A DNA stretch of 64,000 nt from Schistocephalus solidus (Eukaryota; Platyhelminthes; Cestoda; Diphyllobothriidea; Diphyllobothriidae): the NCBI GenBank assembly GCA_017591395.1, contig WEDG01004634.1, forward strand, positions 186,001-250,000, given 5' to 3'. The translations under genes were made by a program, and so were the position numbers. Below the pieces are notes generated by a model. That model was not told where the DNA came from. It saw only the letters and a program-made list of their open reading frames with translations, and ran no database searches. Position 1 is the stretch's first letter, and each line of letters begins with the position of its first letter. This document shows, piece by piece, positions 10,431 to 22,140 of the stretch.

Positions 10431-10990
10431 TAGGTAGACCGTTAGTGCGATCAAGTAGGCGGTCCGCTAGCAGGTTAAACTCGGCTAGAAAGGCAGAGCC
10501 AAGGATTACATGAGGGACATCGGCAATCACAAAAATCCACGATAAAGAACAGCGAAGGCCAATGTTAAGGGTTAGGGACAAGCTGCCGAATGGGGGAATG
10601 GGGGAAGAGTTAAAAGCTGGGAGATGGAGACCACCATTGGGACAGCGACGGTCAGCTGGATTTGGGGGGGGGCACACTGATTTGGTCTCCAGTGTCCACT
10701 TGGAACCGACATGACATGGAAAAGTGCGACCAGAGCCAGAGGTCGCCTCTACTCTCTGGCAGACTGGTTTCCCTGAGGGATTTGAAGGATCAAGGGAAAG
10801 AGCACCAATGGGCCTTTGCGCCAAAATTCGTATGATACTAACAGACATCAGCAATTCGAGGTTGCGAGTGAGACCGATGACGGCTAAATGAGTGACGGGA
10901 TGATAGGCGGGAGGTGAGGCGTGTAAGCTGGAGTTTAAGCGAAGCCATTTCGGCCGTCACGACTGCCAGCTTCGTCACAAGTTGCTCATT
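10426..10990 (-). pseudogene. Gypsy-D gag C-terminus and protease
   Basis: Minus strand: a coiled gag end (VTKLAVVTAEMASLKLQLTR), an Arg/Ser-rich stretch, a degraded zinc-binding box of the form C-x2-H-x7-W-C (with a stop in it), and then the retropepsin frame ending SLSLTLNIGLRCSLSW…FVIADVPHVILGSAFLAEF. The IADVPHVILGSAFL block is the typical second half of a CsRn1-type protease. The DTGA loop itself is degraded. The gag frame begins exactly at the border of the LINE-B insertion, where NEQLVTKL would follow TPN on the other side. Confidence 0.8.
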
Positions 10991-13166
10991 ATGTCGAAAA
11001 CCGTTCATTAAATGTCGCGAAACTTTTTTCACGTGCAATACGAACCCATAGTAAAACATGGCATCCCGTCCTACTGGACTTCGTTGGCAATCCTGCAGTC
11101 GATGAAAAATTGACGGCTGATCGTTAAACGTTTTCTTGTCCATAGCATTTATTGAAAATTCGGCCGCTTCCCCACCGCCCATCCAGGTTTGCACCGGTGC
11201 CGTCATCGAAACGATAACTTTTACCCTCTGGGACGTAACCATAGTCATTCGACGTTTTCGTCAATCTTTTAGTCCTCGACCAGATGGCGTATCGATCAGT
11301 ATTATAAAGGCGGATGCTAATGATATTTTTTCCGTCACTTCTTTGTAAGATATTTAATCTAGCTCTGGAAAGTGAATCCTTTCCCACTGTGTGGAAGGAA
11401 TCGCACATTCTACCTTTCCCCTAACACGGCCAATCTACGTCATTTGACGATTTTCGGCCAATCAAAACACTGTCCGCAGCTTCGAAAATCCTGTAGACCT
11501 TGATCAAAGATAAGCTGATGTATCACTTACCCGAGAATAACCTACTGATTGCAGCCCAACATGGATTCCTTAAAACAAGTTCTTGTGATACCTGTCAGCT
11601 CTCTTTCTTTGATCACGTTCTACAATCTAGGGATAATGGCTTTGCACTTTACATAGTCTGCTTCGATTTCACCAAGGCCTTCGATCGTGTTGACCATGCC
11701 CTTCTTCTCTTGAAAGTCTCCTCTTTCGGTATATGTGGTAAACTTCTGAGCTTGGTATCTTCCTACCTGAGTTCTGGCACACAACATTTTAAGATCTCCA
11801 ATGTTATCTTAAACTCGGCACGTGTGAGGAGTGGAGTTATTCAGGGTAGTGTGCTAGGCCTGATTTTATTTTGTCTTTTTGTCAATGATGTACTAGGTTT
11901 ATTTCGGAATGGTACACCCTTTATATATGCCGACGATTTAAAAGTTTCCTATCGATGCAAGCCAACAGATCGCCACACCGTGCTTGATCTATTAATAATG
12001 ATCCTGAGGCCTTTGTCCAGTGGTGCTGCACATGGTGCCTTTCCCTTTTTTGGCACACATGTTCCGTTATGGTTGTTGGCGACGACCATCAGCCTCAACG
12101 AAGCATAGATGGCCACAATCTAAATGTGCCTGGCGTTTTTAAGGATCTAGGCATATCATATTCTAACGGTCTCAATCTTTCAGAGCATTGCGCCCTGATT
12201 GTCTCCAAAGCACACAGAACTGCCGGGTTTATCCTCCAAAATTTGAAAACAATTTATATTAGACTTCGCCTTTATTAAATGTAAGTAAGCCCTGGCATAG
12301 AATACTGCTCGTTTCTATTTAGCCTTCTGCGCGCTAGTGAACGGAAGAAAATAGAATCGGTCAAGCACTTCTTCATGAAAAGAATTTTATCGTTGGAGCA
12401 CCGTAATCTGTCGTATCAAGAACGCTGTGGGCTTGTAAACATTGATCCCTTATGGTTTCTCCGAGTGCAGAAGGGACTATTTTTACTGTTTAAGCTTTTG
12501 AATAGTCGTACATTTAATCCCCTTACCACTGTAAGACAGCTTGACCACCCTTGGCGCAGCAGTCATCGCAATGTCTTTTTATTTTTTCCATTAGCTTGCA
12601 CAGTTAAGTGTCATCGATTCTTTTCGGTGAACGCCATAGCCATGTGTAAAAACAACCCCAAATATAAAGAGCCAGCGAAGTTATTCTTTGTTTAAGAAAA
12701 CTATTACTAGTTTTTTGCATTCAGCAAAAGTTTCCAAAAATACTGGGCGCCGACACGGTAGAATCTGTTTTCCTGTTCAACGGAGTGCGCGGCAGCTGAA
12801 CCCGATCCCAGGTCTTACCTTGAGGGATACGGCACCGTCTCTGCAGCCTGCACCAATTGACTTCTTCGGCAGACAATGAGCAACCGTCCACGGATGCATT
12901 CTTGCCTCCGGCAGAATCCTGGTTCCTAACAAAGACAGAGAGACTGCAAACAGACTGCACTTGTGTTAGCCCTTCCCTGATGTGAACTGCTTTCATCCTT
13001 ACAGGCGGCAGTTTTTTCTCCTGAATAACATAAAGATAGGAAAAACATTTATAATGATATATATTCAGGAGTTTTTTTCACTGCCAGCCTCTACCCACTG
13101 AATATTTCATCTGAAAATGCCTGTAAACCGGCAGTTAATCCAACTATTATTATTATTATTATTATT
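10991..13166 (+). mobile_element. LINE-B copy inserted in Gypsy-D gag
   Basis: Plus-strand non-LTR element, 5'-truncated in the linker before RT. The readable order is: linker (AVDEKLTADR, FIENSAASPPP), RT block SPRPDGVSISIIK near 11280, a block around LALESESFPTVWKESHILP, then the frame 11500-12108 with the catalytic boxes CFDFTKAFDRVDHALLLLK and PFIYADDLKVSYR, VRSGVIQGSVLGLILF between them, and after shifts the thumb and C-terminus (EHCALIVSKAHRTAGF, YQERCGLVNIDPLWFLRVQ). The 3' UTR ends in an (ATT)n tail at 13145-13166. Both RT catalytic boxes are intact, but stops and frameshifts break the ORF. Gag sequence resumes on both sides, so the insertion point is well fixed. Confidence 0.9.
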
Positions 13167-13167
13167 A

Positions 13168-13720
13168 GGCGTCGGTAAGGGGGAAGTGGAGAGCTGGGCA
13201 ATGGATGGCAGCTGCAACCGCTGAACTTCCAACATCCTGTCCACCATCGGTTAACCGTGAGACCGATAGGTCCTCAGATGTCAGAATGGTTGAACATCCG
13301 TGGGCAGACGCTCTAGGAACATCTCCTTAAACAGTTTGTCGTCAATATGCAACTCAGCACGAAGTGTTTGCATCTTTCTGAGGAGATCGGTAGGCTTCTG
13401 GTCACCTAAACATTTCTCGCGAATTAGCTGGTGGTACTATTTAAGGTCAGATACAGTGTGCAGGCGAAAGATAGCGGCTTTAAGCTGGGTGTACGGTTGG
13501 TCGGCCGGAGGACTCTGTATGACTGCCGTAACCTGAGACAGAACTTTAAATGCCAAAGCCTGAACCAGCCTGTGAAATTTGGTTACTTCATTGGTAATAT
13601 TCGCAGAGTAAAAACTAGACTCGATGCTAAGGAAGTAAAGTTCAGGTGCATTTGCCCAAAAATCGGATAAGGATAGAGACACCACACTAATAGCGTCGTC
13701 CATGCTAACTGCGGCAGTGA
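13168..13720 (-). pseudogene. Gypsy-D gag N-terminal part
   Basis: Minus strand: SLSLSDFWANAPELYFLSIE, then RLVQALAFKVLSQVTAVIQS and ADQPYTQLKAAIF, followed after a stop by HQLIREKCLGDQKPTDLLRK and MFLERLPTDVQPF. This is the capsid-like part of gypsy Gag (W..A.E..F, 'PYxxLKxxLI', 'GDxKPTxLLRxM', 'FLxRLP'). It ends VQRLQLPSIAQLSTSPLPTP exactly where the LINE-B tail starts. Gag would package the element RNA. Two in-frame stops are visible. Confidence 0.85.
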
Positions 13721-13834
13721 GAAGAACCAAGTAAAAGTGCACGCAATGAAAGGAACAATAAGACACTGCGCAATGATTGGCTGGCCCTTGTCGGCGAGGG
13801 AAAGTGCGAGAAAGGCAGCGGGCGTTCTCGTTCA

Positions 13835-13843
13835 GGGTCACCA
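13835..13843 (-). promoter_or_regulatory. Primer binding site of tRNA-Trp type
   Basis: Minus strand reads TGGTGACCC just inside the 5' LTR. This complements the 3' end of tRNA-Trp (…GGGTCA-CCA), the primer reported for CsRn1-type elements. Only nine bases match well; the following bases (TGAACGAGA) differ from the usual CGACGTGA. Confidence 0.65.
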
Positions 13844-13849
13844 CTTTAG

Positions 13850-14075
13850 CGAGCAACTTCGATTGATAATGTGATCCCACGTTAAGAAATAAGAGAGACA
13901 AACCACGCCAAAAGTTACGATACAACAAAATCATCTGAAAACGACGCCCAGTGAAGAAAAAAAGCAATAGGTGGAGAAGAAGTATGGGTAAATGCGACTT
14001 AAGTAAATGTATAACATAAGGAATAACTACAGAAAGTTGTGTACAAAGTAAAATATGGAAAAAGGCTACCATAAA
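13850..14075 (-). repeat. Gypsy-D 5' LTR (high-coordinate copy)
   Basis: This is a direct match to 7730-8025, shorter by one internal gap of about 75 bases. It lies immediately outside the primer binding site, as a 5' LTR must. Divergence between the two LTRs is large, so the element is old. Confidence 0.7.
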
Positions 14076-14999
14076 TCTGTTCCATGACCTAAAAATACTG
14101 TTTGAACGAACAGAAAGGGGAGGATGCTAGCCCAGCTAAAGGTCGAAGGATTTAGGATTAATATTTTTGAAGTGGTCAGGAATCACCTCTAGGTACAGCT
14201 CGGTTTCTGACATCCATTGGGCAAAATTAATTTGTCTTGGCTTAGGATTGATGGTTTTTTGGTCGGGGGTGAATGCTGATGTCGAATGTATTTAGGTGTG
14301 TTGTGTTGGAGGTGATGGAAATAAGGTGGGTTTTGTCAGTGAGCCTAATTGCTCATTTTTGGGACATTGGACAGGGCCGAAGTAGATGCCAGGAGGGGAT
14401 AGTGGTGAGAGAGGGTATGCCGCTGTGAATTTCGAGGGGAACTTTGTGTTGGAGTGGGTTCTCGTTGGGATATTTCGTGCCGGACATCACTGCCACCAAA
14501 GTTTTAGTGTTCCTAGTGAGTCTACGACCAGGGAAAATGGAACACACTGGAAATTCTTGATTTCCAAATAGTTCGCAGCTCACTTAACAATGTAGAAATG
14601 GGAATTGGTTGACAACGGTTTGCTTTATACTTGCGGTTAAAATACAACTAAAAGTTTGAAGAACGAAGAAAGAAAGATGGATTATCACCGAGGTTGTAGA
14701 TTAAAGGGCAGGCCTAAAGGATAAAAACAAAAAAGAAAAAGATTGCCAGGAAGATGTTTATAAACTACACCGTATGTTTGGAGTAAGGTTTGAATCGTAA
14801 TTAAACGGCAGAGAGTTAAACGAAGTGAAAATACGACTCGCATGTGGCATGTAGACGGAAAGAAATGCGTTTAACGAGAGGATTTTATCTTTGCGTTTCT
14901 GATTCACAGTAGTGAGTTTATTCATGTACTTAAAATTATGGGCCAAAACGATGCTAGACCTCATGTTAGGTGCATGAATCCTGGATATCCGTCGATCCC
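14076..14999. other. No gene recognised
   Basis: The frames in this stretch (for example 14353-14583 and 14758-14964, minus) have no domain I can name. A purine-rich run lies at 14660-14750. This may be eroded LINE 3' sequence belonging to the LINE-B copy on its right, but I cannot show it. Confidence 0.4.
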
Positions 15000-16200
15000 T
15001 CAGCCAACCGCCACATAAACTCGCTCCCCTGATTTAAGTTCGTGAACATAGATGGCCGATGACGTGGAAGGCGAGTACAGTTTGGGTGCAAGTTATCACC
15101 ACACGCCACAAGGGTTGGGTTAACAAACCACTGTGGAACGAGAATCTGATCCACACCCGCATTCAGCATTGTTGATGGATAACATAAAGGAAATCGGCAG
15201 CATTTCGGCTTTAGCCCAATATTTCCCGTTCGGAAGGTTAAGAAAAACCTCGGATAAGATGGCTGTAGAGAAGGGCGGAGTCTGAATCGTTGCTCTGAGC
15301 TATCAGTTTGGATACCACAATGTATCAGTACAAACATTCACATCCAACCATAGAAAGAAATTAGTCCAATCGTGGGAATTAAGATGTGTTAGTAATTCAC
15401 CCATATTTGCTGATCGGAAATCACGGAAAAAAACAAAAGTTTTTAAAAAAATTTCATCAGCCTCGAGTTCTAGTGTAGAAAAATCTATAGCATTTTCAGA
15501 ACTCCCAAGTGGGTCTAAAGGTAACACTGACAATGGCTGACAACCTCCACAGAAAGTAAGATCAAGTATGTTCGATAATCGGGTGCGAAAATCAACTACC
15601 TGGTCCCACATGCCAGTATCTATGGCCTCAAGTAAGTCTTAGAATTTTGCAGGACCGGAAGGTGGAAACCAATGAACTTCAGGAAGATTGAAGTCACCTA
15701 CAATCAAGCAATACTTCAGATTTAAGTCAGCTGCGGCGTGAAATGTCTATGAGACAAAGATCGTTATCCTCGCTGGCGTTGGGTGGGGGGTGATAGTCAC
15801 AACCAAAGAGTAAATATTAGTTACACTTTGGAACAACTCGGTGCCAAAAGCTCTCTTTTATCGTGGTTAATTGTCGATAGTCAAACGGCAGAACTTTAAG
15901 CGGTTGCTTAACATAGAAACAACTTCATCCGTCATGGCTTTCGTGTCGATCATTCTGAATGTAAGCGTAGCATAGAAAAGAGACTTCAAAAACTGAAACA
16001 CAGGGTGTTGCATATGTCTTTTTAACTATTATAATGTTGGGGCAGTGGACGAAAACCAGAGTCTGGAGCAAAGACCTATTATTAAGCAGAGATCTGGCAT
16101 TTACTACGAACATTTTGAGCGGGCACGTTTTTGGTTTCTGGGACGGGACAGTTAGGCTGTCAGGGTGACTGCCTTCGGCCAAAGAAATGCTCTTTTTACT
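15000..16200 (-). pseudogene. LINE-B: endonuclease and linker
   Basis: Minus strand, many shifts: KMFVVNARSLLNNRSLLQ opens the endonuclease (N-x-R-S block). A FGCDYHPPP block near 15800 corresponds to YRPP, and a degraded DCR-LQ-S region near 15690 corresponds to GDFN. Then MWDQVVDFRTRLSNILDLTF and the linker FFRDFRSANMGELLTHLNSH…DVNVCTD. The same order and wording recur in the copy at 30.2-31.4 kb, which links this 5' half to the LINE-B family. The reverse transcriptase that should follow below 15060 is not recognisable. Confidence 0.75.
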
Positions 16201-16790
16201 TGAACTGTTTGTCCATCCCTGATTTTGAGATGTGCCTCGCCATTGTTTATTCGTCTTTTCAGTTTCTATTATTAAATGTTTCATTTTAATTAACTCTTTC
16301 AGCCCGTTTTTCATTTGAAAACAAACTTCAGAATGCAGACCCCGTAGGCTTGATTTTCTCTGGAGCAGGAGCTGTGCCTGTGCTTCGTTTTCAAAGATGA
16401 TTTTAAGGGTTCTTGGTCGAGGGTTTGAATCGGGTGCTGATGGAGCCATTCCTATTCTTTATGACTTGAGTAAGTGAATGGACTTGCCGTCCATTAACAA
16501 CCTTTTTGCATACAATTGAAGGAGGTCTAAGTCATTTTTAACTCGCTCCTTTGGAATTATTGACACTGATTCTGGGAGCCCTTTTATAAGCTACATTCTG
16601 TTTTCGACTCAATCGGGCGCCCGTTTGCAACTCAGATATTTCAACTGAGCGAGTACTTGTATCCAGTTCACTTGGTCCGATAGGTCCAGATGAACAGGGT
16701 GTTAGGCAGACTGGAGCCGAATCCGTGTATAACTTAGTCTTCTTAGACATTTTCCTCTTTGTTTTTACAAACTCACCAACCTCTTCAACA
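16200..16790 (-). pseudogene. LINE-B: ORF1-like nucleic-acid-binding protein remnant
   Basis: Minus strand: 16538-16750 begins MSKKTKLYTDS and runs through a Ser/Pro-rich N-terminus. 16200-16449 contains NPRPRTLKIIFENEAQAQLL then LQRKSSLRGLH, which is the '(R)PRPLKIVFxxxxEAxxLLxxxxxLR' pattern of the RRM-like part of LINE ORF1 proteins, seen also at 22.1 kb. In a live element this protein coats LINE RNA. Stops at about 16490-16540 break it. Confidence 0.65.
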
Positions 16791-17192
16791 TCGCATTTTG
16801 GTGCAGCGTCCAGCAGCGATACGGCGCTGGGTTGTTAAGCCAGATCATTGCTGATTATGCCTAAGCTAAGTGATGATGGTTTGAAGCAAGGACTACATGG
16901 GACTCCCTGTCGCAATAGCAAAGTGTCCTTTGATTTACCGAGTTCGGTCTCGAACGATATCTTTTATGTGAGTTTTAGGTATGCTTCAAGTGGCTAAATA
17001 TGCATACGAATTTTTCTTTCCATTATGTTTTGTATGGACAAGTCTTTTTTTAACAGGTGGGCGAGAAATAGATTTTTTAAAGTTATCTATTTCTCGCTAT
17101 AGATTGGCTACCTCCTGCTCCATCCCTAAGAATTTCTGGAGGAGGCTGAAACACCACCTACAAGTTTCATCTTCGTAAGCTGCATTTATTAA
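16791..17192. other. No gene recognised
   Basis: Between the LINE-B 5' end and the LINE-A 3' tail. It contains a local inverted pair: GCGAGAAATAGATTTTTTAA is followed by TATCTATTTCTCGC at about 17061-17097. Otherwise nothing is recognised. Confidence 0.4.
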
Positions 17193-18895
17193 GATTCAAT
17201 TCAGTTCAGTTCAGTGTATTTAAGGAAAATAGGCTTACGCCTTTGAAATCCCTATTTGTTACATAAAAGTAGCAAAAATAAGAAGCAAATTACAGAAGTA
17301 ACAGTCAAGTGAATGCAGGCAGATTTACGTGGTACACTTATATTGTTAAATTTCAGTAGTCAAATAGTCTTCGTGGTGCTGTAACATATGTATGTCAAGC
17401 CGATGTTTGAATGTATACACAGACTGGGACATAACAATCACCTCAGGTAGGTTATTCCACGGTTCCACGACACGGTTGGTGAAAAATACTTCCTTACATC
17501 CAATCTTACTTGGGCACACTTAGTTTAAATGGATGACCTCGGAGATTTTTTGTAGTGGCAAGTTGGAAAAAGTCATCACATAGGCGGCCGCAATCCATGC
17601 CACGCACGATACGGAAGGTTTGTATCAAGTCTCCGCGCAACTGCCTATAACTCAGAGGATAGAGCTTTAGGTTATTTAGACGAATCTCGTATGGCAGTTT
17701 AGCTTGACCTCTTACTAATTTTGTGGCTCGCCGCTGAACCCTTTCGAGCATGTTGTAGTCCTGTTGGGTCCATGGTCGCCAGGCTTGGATCGCATATTCA
17801 AGATGTGGCCTTAAAAACTTATCAAAGACTTTAGAAAAGCAATCTTCATCGAAAACTTTAAATGCCCGCTTGATAGCGTACAGTATTGAATTGGCGGATT
17901 TAGCTGCCTTGGAACATTGCGTAGAAGGCTTCAGGTTGTCTTTCATCCAAACTCCAAGATCCTTCTGTGTGTGTGCTTATCGGAGTGGCAAACCGTTCAA
18001 ATAGTAGGGTCGCATATCAGTGACCTGATTTCGATTTCCCAGACGTAGCAGGGTGCATTTGTTTGAGTTGAAGGACAAGAGCCATTTGCGGGACCACTCG
18101 TCCAATCGACAAAGATTTTCTTGGAAATCGTCTGCATCAGCAGCATTGTGGATAACTTTCCAGATTTTTATATCGTCCACAAACATAGCAAAGTTATAGT
18201 CCAATTCCTGTACACAATCATTAATGAACAAGAGAAATAGGATCGGTCCGAGCACTGAACATTGTGGGACTCCACTCTCGATGACTGTGCGCTTTGATCT
18301 CAATCCGCCTACGCAGACCACTTGGGAACGACCAACGAGAAAATTCTTGATCCACGTAAGAAGTTTACCGCCAATACCGAACATTCTCAACTTGCGAAGG
18401 AGACGCTGGTGTGGAACACTATCGAAGGCCTTCTAGAAATCAATCTAGGCCACATGCACAGTGTCTTTTGCATCGAGTGCTTTTGTCCAGCTTTGCATAG
18501 TATAAAGTAAGTTCGTAACACACGATCTTCCCCTACGAAAGCCGTATTGTGCAGTCGATAAGAGGTTACGGGTTTCTAAATAAATCATCAAATCCTTTTT
18601 GACAACCTTATCCATAACCTTGCAACAGATTGAGGTCAGGCTGACAGGCCTGTAATTTGTAGCAAATGCACTACTACCACTTTTTGTGAAGCGGTGCGAT
18701 GTGGCTGTTTTCCAGTCAGTAGGAAGAATTCCCGTATCGAACGATTTCTGGAACAGCAACGATAGCGGTTTCGCCAGCTCTCGAGCAAGTTCGAGGAGTA
18801 GCTTTGCTGGAATCTCGTCGGGGCCAGGGGATTTGCATGCCTTCAGACTTTTTAGTTCTTTAAAGACCGCCGCTTCAAGCAGCCTCGAAGATACT
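17193..18895 (-). mobile_element. LINE-A: reverse transcriptase and 3' end (distal half of a split copy)
   Basis: Minus strand: SPGPDEIPAKLLLELAREL near 18820, TDWKTATSHRFTKSG, NYRPVSLTSICCKVMDKV, LLSTAQYGFRRGRSCVTNLL, then (one stop) KAFDSVPHQRLLRKL, VESGVPQ-type block IESGVPQCSVLGPILFLLF, and AMFVDDIKIWKVI, where the FADD box has become FVDD. The thumb and C-terminus follow (HLEYAIQAWRPWTQQDYNML, YRQLRGDLIQTFRIVRG, LATTKNLRGHPFKL). The 3' UTR contains GGGATTTCAAAGGCGTAAGCC, or close to it, and ends in CTGAACTGAATTGAATC repeats at 17193-17215. The upstream half is at 20539-22930; a LINE-B is inserted between. Confidence 0.9.
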
Positions 18896-20538
18896 AGAGA
18901 CCTTGATTTAAGACAAGCTGATGCGTCACCTAACAGAGAATAACCTACTTAATGCGGCTCAGCATGGGTTTCTTGAAAAAAGATCTTGTGACACCTGCCA
19001 GCCCTCTTACTTTGATCATGTGCTACAATCTACAGATAGTGGTTTTGCAATTTACACCGTTTATTTCGACTTCACGAAGGCTTTTGATCGTGTTGACCAC
19101 GATCACCTCCTGCTGAAACTTACCTCCTTCGGCATAGGTAACAAGCTTCTGAACTTAATATCCTCCTATTTGAATGATCGCGCACAACGGGTAAAAATTT
19201 CCGACGTTATCTCCAACCCCACGCACGTGAGGAGTGGAGTTATTCAGGGTAGTGTACTCGGCCCGCTTCTATTTTGCCTTTTTGTGAACGATGTTCCTGA
19301 TTGTTTTCAGTATGGTAGGCCCTTTATGTACGCTGATGATTTAAAAGTTGCCTATCGTTATAAACCGGTCGATCGCCACATTGTGCTTGAGCTCTTAAAA
19401 AAGGATCTTCAAGCCTTCGCTCAGTGGTGTCGCACATGGCGCGTTTCGCTCTCTTGGCACAAGTGCTCCGTTATGGTTAGTCGTGACAACCATCAGCCTC
19501 ATCTAAGCATAGACGGTCATGACTTAAATGTGCCCAGGTTTATAAAGGATCTGGGCATATCATATTCTAGTAGTCTTAATCTGTCAGAGCACTGCGCCCT
19601 GATTGTCTCTTAAGCACGCCAAACCACTGGGTTTATTCTCAGAAATTTTAAAACCCTCAATATTAGGACCAGCCTTTATAAAATGTATGTCAGACCTAGT
19701 CTGGAATACTGCTCGTTTCTATTTAGCCTTCTGCACGCGAGTGAACGGAGGAAGATAGAATCAGTCCAGCACTTCTTTACTAAAAGAGTTGTTACTTCAG
19801 AGCACAGAAACCTGTCCTACCAACAACGCTGTGAGCTTACAAGCCTCGACCCGTTGTGGCTTCGTAGATTACAGAAGGGACTATTTTTACTGTTCAAGCT
19901 TTTAAACGGTTTTTACCTTTAACCCCTTAAATCCCTGAGGCAGCTCGACCACTGTCGGCGCACCAATCATAGAGATGTATTCTTATTTTTTCCTTTGGCA
20001 CGCACCGTTAAATACCGTCAGTTTTTTTTCGGTAAACGCTATAGCAATCTGGAATAAACTACCCAGATGTATTAAAATTCAGCAAAACTATCCTTTGTTT
20101 ACGAGAGCTGTCACTAGTTTTCTACATTCAGGACACCTTCCACGAATTTTGGGTGCTGATTCTCTGGAAGCTCTCTTCCGTTCTGATGGCGTCCACGGAC
20201 TCTGAATCCTATGCCAGACTTCATGCTGAAGGCAATATTGCTGGCTCTGCAGTCCGTAACAGGGTTATTCCTCAGTCTACAGCTAGCAGCCGCTCGCCGG
20301 CATACTTGCTGCTAGAACAGAAGACCAGATCCTCAACACCGAAAGGAGAAGTACTACACCGTGCACCTGTGTCAACACTTCCCTGTCCTAAACGTTAATC
20401 TGTACAACAAGCTGCAGTTTTTTCTCCTGAAAATACTTTAAAGAACGATCAGGAGTTTTTTTTCACTGTCAGCTTGACCCCCTACTGTATATCCCTTTTG
20501 ACCTTGCCTGTAAACTGGCAATCAATAATTAAATAAAT
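18896..20538 (+). mobile_element. LINE-B copy inserted in LINE-A
   Basis: Plus strand, 5'-truncated at the start of the RT palm. The long frame 18921-19613 reads HLTENNLLNAAQHGFLEKRS, VYFDFTKAFDRVDHDHLLLK, VRSGVIQGSVLGPLLFCLF, PFMYADDLKVAYRYKP and DLGISYSSSLNLSEHCALIV. It is followed after one stop by MYVRPSLEYCSFLFSLLHAS and YQQRCELTSLDPLWLRRLQK. The 3' part includes FLHSGHLPRILGADSLEALF and a UTR ending GCAATCAATAATTAAATAAA. The RT core has all its catalytic motifs, so this is the best preserved LINE-B core in the window; it is nevertheless truncated and has a stop at 19612. Its two flanks are the two halves of one LINE-A. Confidence 0.92.
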
Positions 20539-22140
20539 ATCCTGAATAAGTGGCACTCCCGTAGTCTTGCAACTCGATGGAATAAAAACAGATTCTCTAG
20601 TGAAAACTGACTGAAAGAACTGGGAAAAGTGTTCAGCTATGTTTTTATTTTCTGATATCTCGAAACCGTCATCGTTTCTCATAACAGGAATCGGGTTCCT
20701 GTTACGTGTGCTTTTTCTTACATAGCTGTAGAGTAATTTGGGATTGTGAACTGCTCTCTGGAGCAAATCTCTCTCGTAATCCCGTCGGCTTTGGAAGATC
20801 AAGCTTGTAACCTTGTTCCTCTGAGTTTTGTATGCTTGCAAGGCTAAATTTTCATCGGATCGGCAAAATTTCTTCCAAAGCCTTCCTTTCCTGTTAATCT
20901 CTCTTTTAAGATCCCTTGTTAACCACTGTGGTCTGTTGGATATCCTAAGTTGTGATAGCGGACAATGGCATTGTATTAGATTCAACAAACACTCCTTAAA
21001 TAAATTCCAGTCCTCAGTGATATTCCCAGAGAAGAGAAGATCCCAGTCTATTCGTGATGCCTCAGCTCTCATCTTGCAAAAGTCTCCTCGCCATAGATTG
21101 GGCCTGGTTTCATTTATTGCAGATGACACAGAATATAAACCATACTCCCATGAAAGTACTGCATGATCACTTCGAACAAGTGGAGGTAGGCAGTGTACCT
21201 CGTCTATACTGTCAGGATCTTTAGTGAAGACGAGATCTAAACAACTATCCTGCTGTCCTCCACGCGCTCTCGTTGGAACAAATACATGTTGGGTGAAAAG
21301 AGCTTCAAGTGTTGTCTTTAGCAGACGATGGTCGAAGGAAAACTTTGAGCTCTGTGCCTGCAGATCGTTCCATCGAATGCTGGGTGCATTGGAGTCACCC
21401 ATGAGAACAACATCAGGTCGACTGCTAATCTCCTTTATGTTCTCCAACAAACAAGTATCAGCGTCAGTGTCTGTCCCCGGTGGTCGGTAGAGAGTCATGA
21501 CTTCAAGGGACTGCGATCCCCGCGTCTTTATTTTCAGGCAAACAGCCTCAATACCATTGCTAATATTCTCCGTCATTTCACACACTGTGAAATTGATTTT
21601 AACATACATCGCAACTCCTCCACCCTGGCGTTGGGTGCGGTCTCTCCTGAACAGCTGGTACCCGGATAAGGCTACTTCGCAATCACTGATGTTCTGTGAC
21701 AGCCATGTTTCTGTGATTGCTATAATATCGAGAGACAAAACGGCTACCTGAATTCTCAGTTCGTCGAGTTTCGAAAACAGACTTTGGGCGTTGGTATACA
21801 GAAATTTCAGTATGCAGCAGTCAGCAGAGCCAAATTCCGTTTGTCTCGAGTTTGCCAATGCTAATTTGCCGATGCCATCATGAGCATTGGCTGGTTCCAG
21901 AGCAATGTTGCGTTTCTCTGTATCACGCGTTCCCTGTAAATCCCCAGATTGTTCTCTCCAGCTGCAAGTCTCCTCTTCATTTTTATCACTAAATCGCGGC
22001 GTTTCAGTCGTTCTGCTGGAGAGTAGTCCGGCTGAAAAAAAAACCTGTTTATGAGAGTTTCGAAGGTTTGTTTTTCTCGAGAGAAGTAGCTTAGCCTCTT
22101 CCTTGTTGTCAAAGACAATTTTGATAGGCCGTGGCTTCAC
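20539..22140 (-). pseudogene. LINE-A: endonuclease and linker, long open frame
   Basis: Minus-strand open frame of about 530 LINE codons. The N-terminal 40 residues are the end of an ORF1-like domain (KPRPIKIVFDNKEEAKLLL). The endonuclease follows at residues 110-330: LYTNAQSLFSKLDELR, LDIIAITETWLS (intact ET), GGGVAMYVK, MTLYRPPGTDTDADT, VVLMGDSNAPSIRW (GDSNAP, normally GDFNAP), GQQDSCLDLVFTKD and VRSDHAVLSWEY. The linker is WLTRDLKREINRKGRLWKKF…RNRNPIPVM…FFQSVFTRES. The frame is cut at VPLIQDI where the LINE-B 3' tail starts; the last 14 residues before the stop are LINE-B UTR, not LINE-A. This is the longest intact frame in the window. Confidence 0.92.

Larger units (their letters stand above)
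7730..14075 (-). mobile_element. Gypsy-D: CsRn1-like LTR retrotransposon, split by LINE-B
   Basis: The minus-strand order is 5' LTR (13850-14075), primer binding site (13835-13843), gag N-terminal part (13168-13720), an inserted plus-strand LINE (10991-13166), gag C-terminal part and protease (10426-10990), RT (9480-10430), a truncated RNase H, integrase (8085-9240) and 3' LTR (7730-8025). All parts are in one orientation and in gypsy order, so I read them as one copy. Many stops and an internal deletion make it non-functional. Confidence 0.8.

Noticed and set aside
14353..14583. Possible coding exon on the minus strand
   Set aside because: No family resemblance, no splice sites that extend it, and flanked by transposon debris.
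20828..21751. Plus-strand frames of 84-112 codons
   Set aside because: Shadows of the 552-codon minus-strand LINE-A endonuclease frame.
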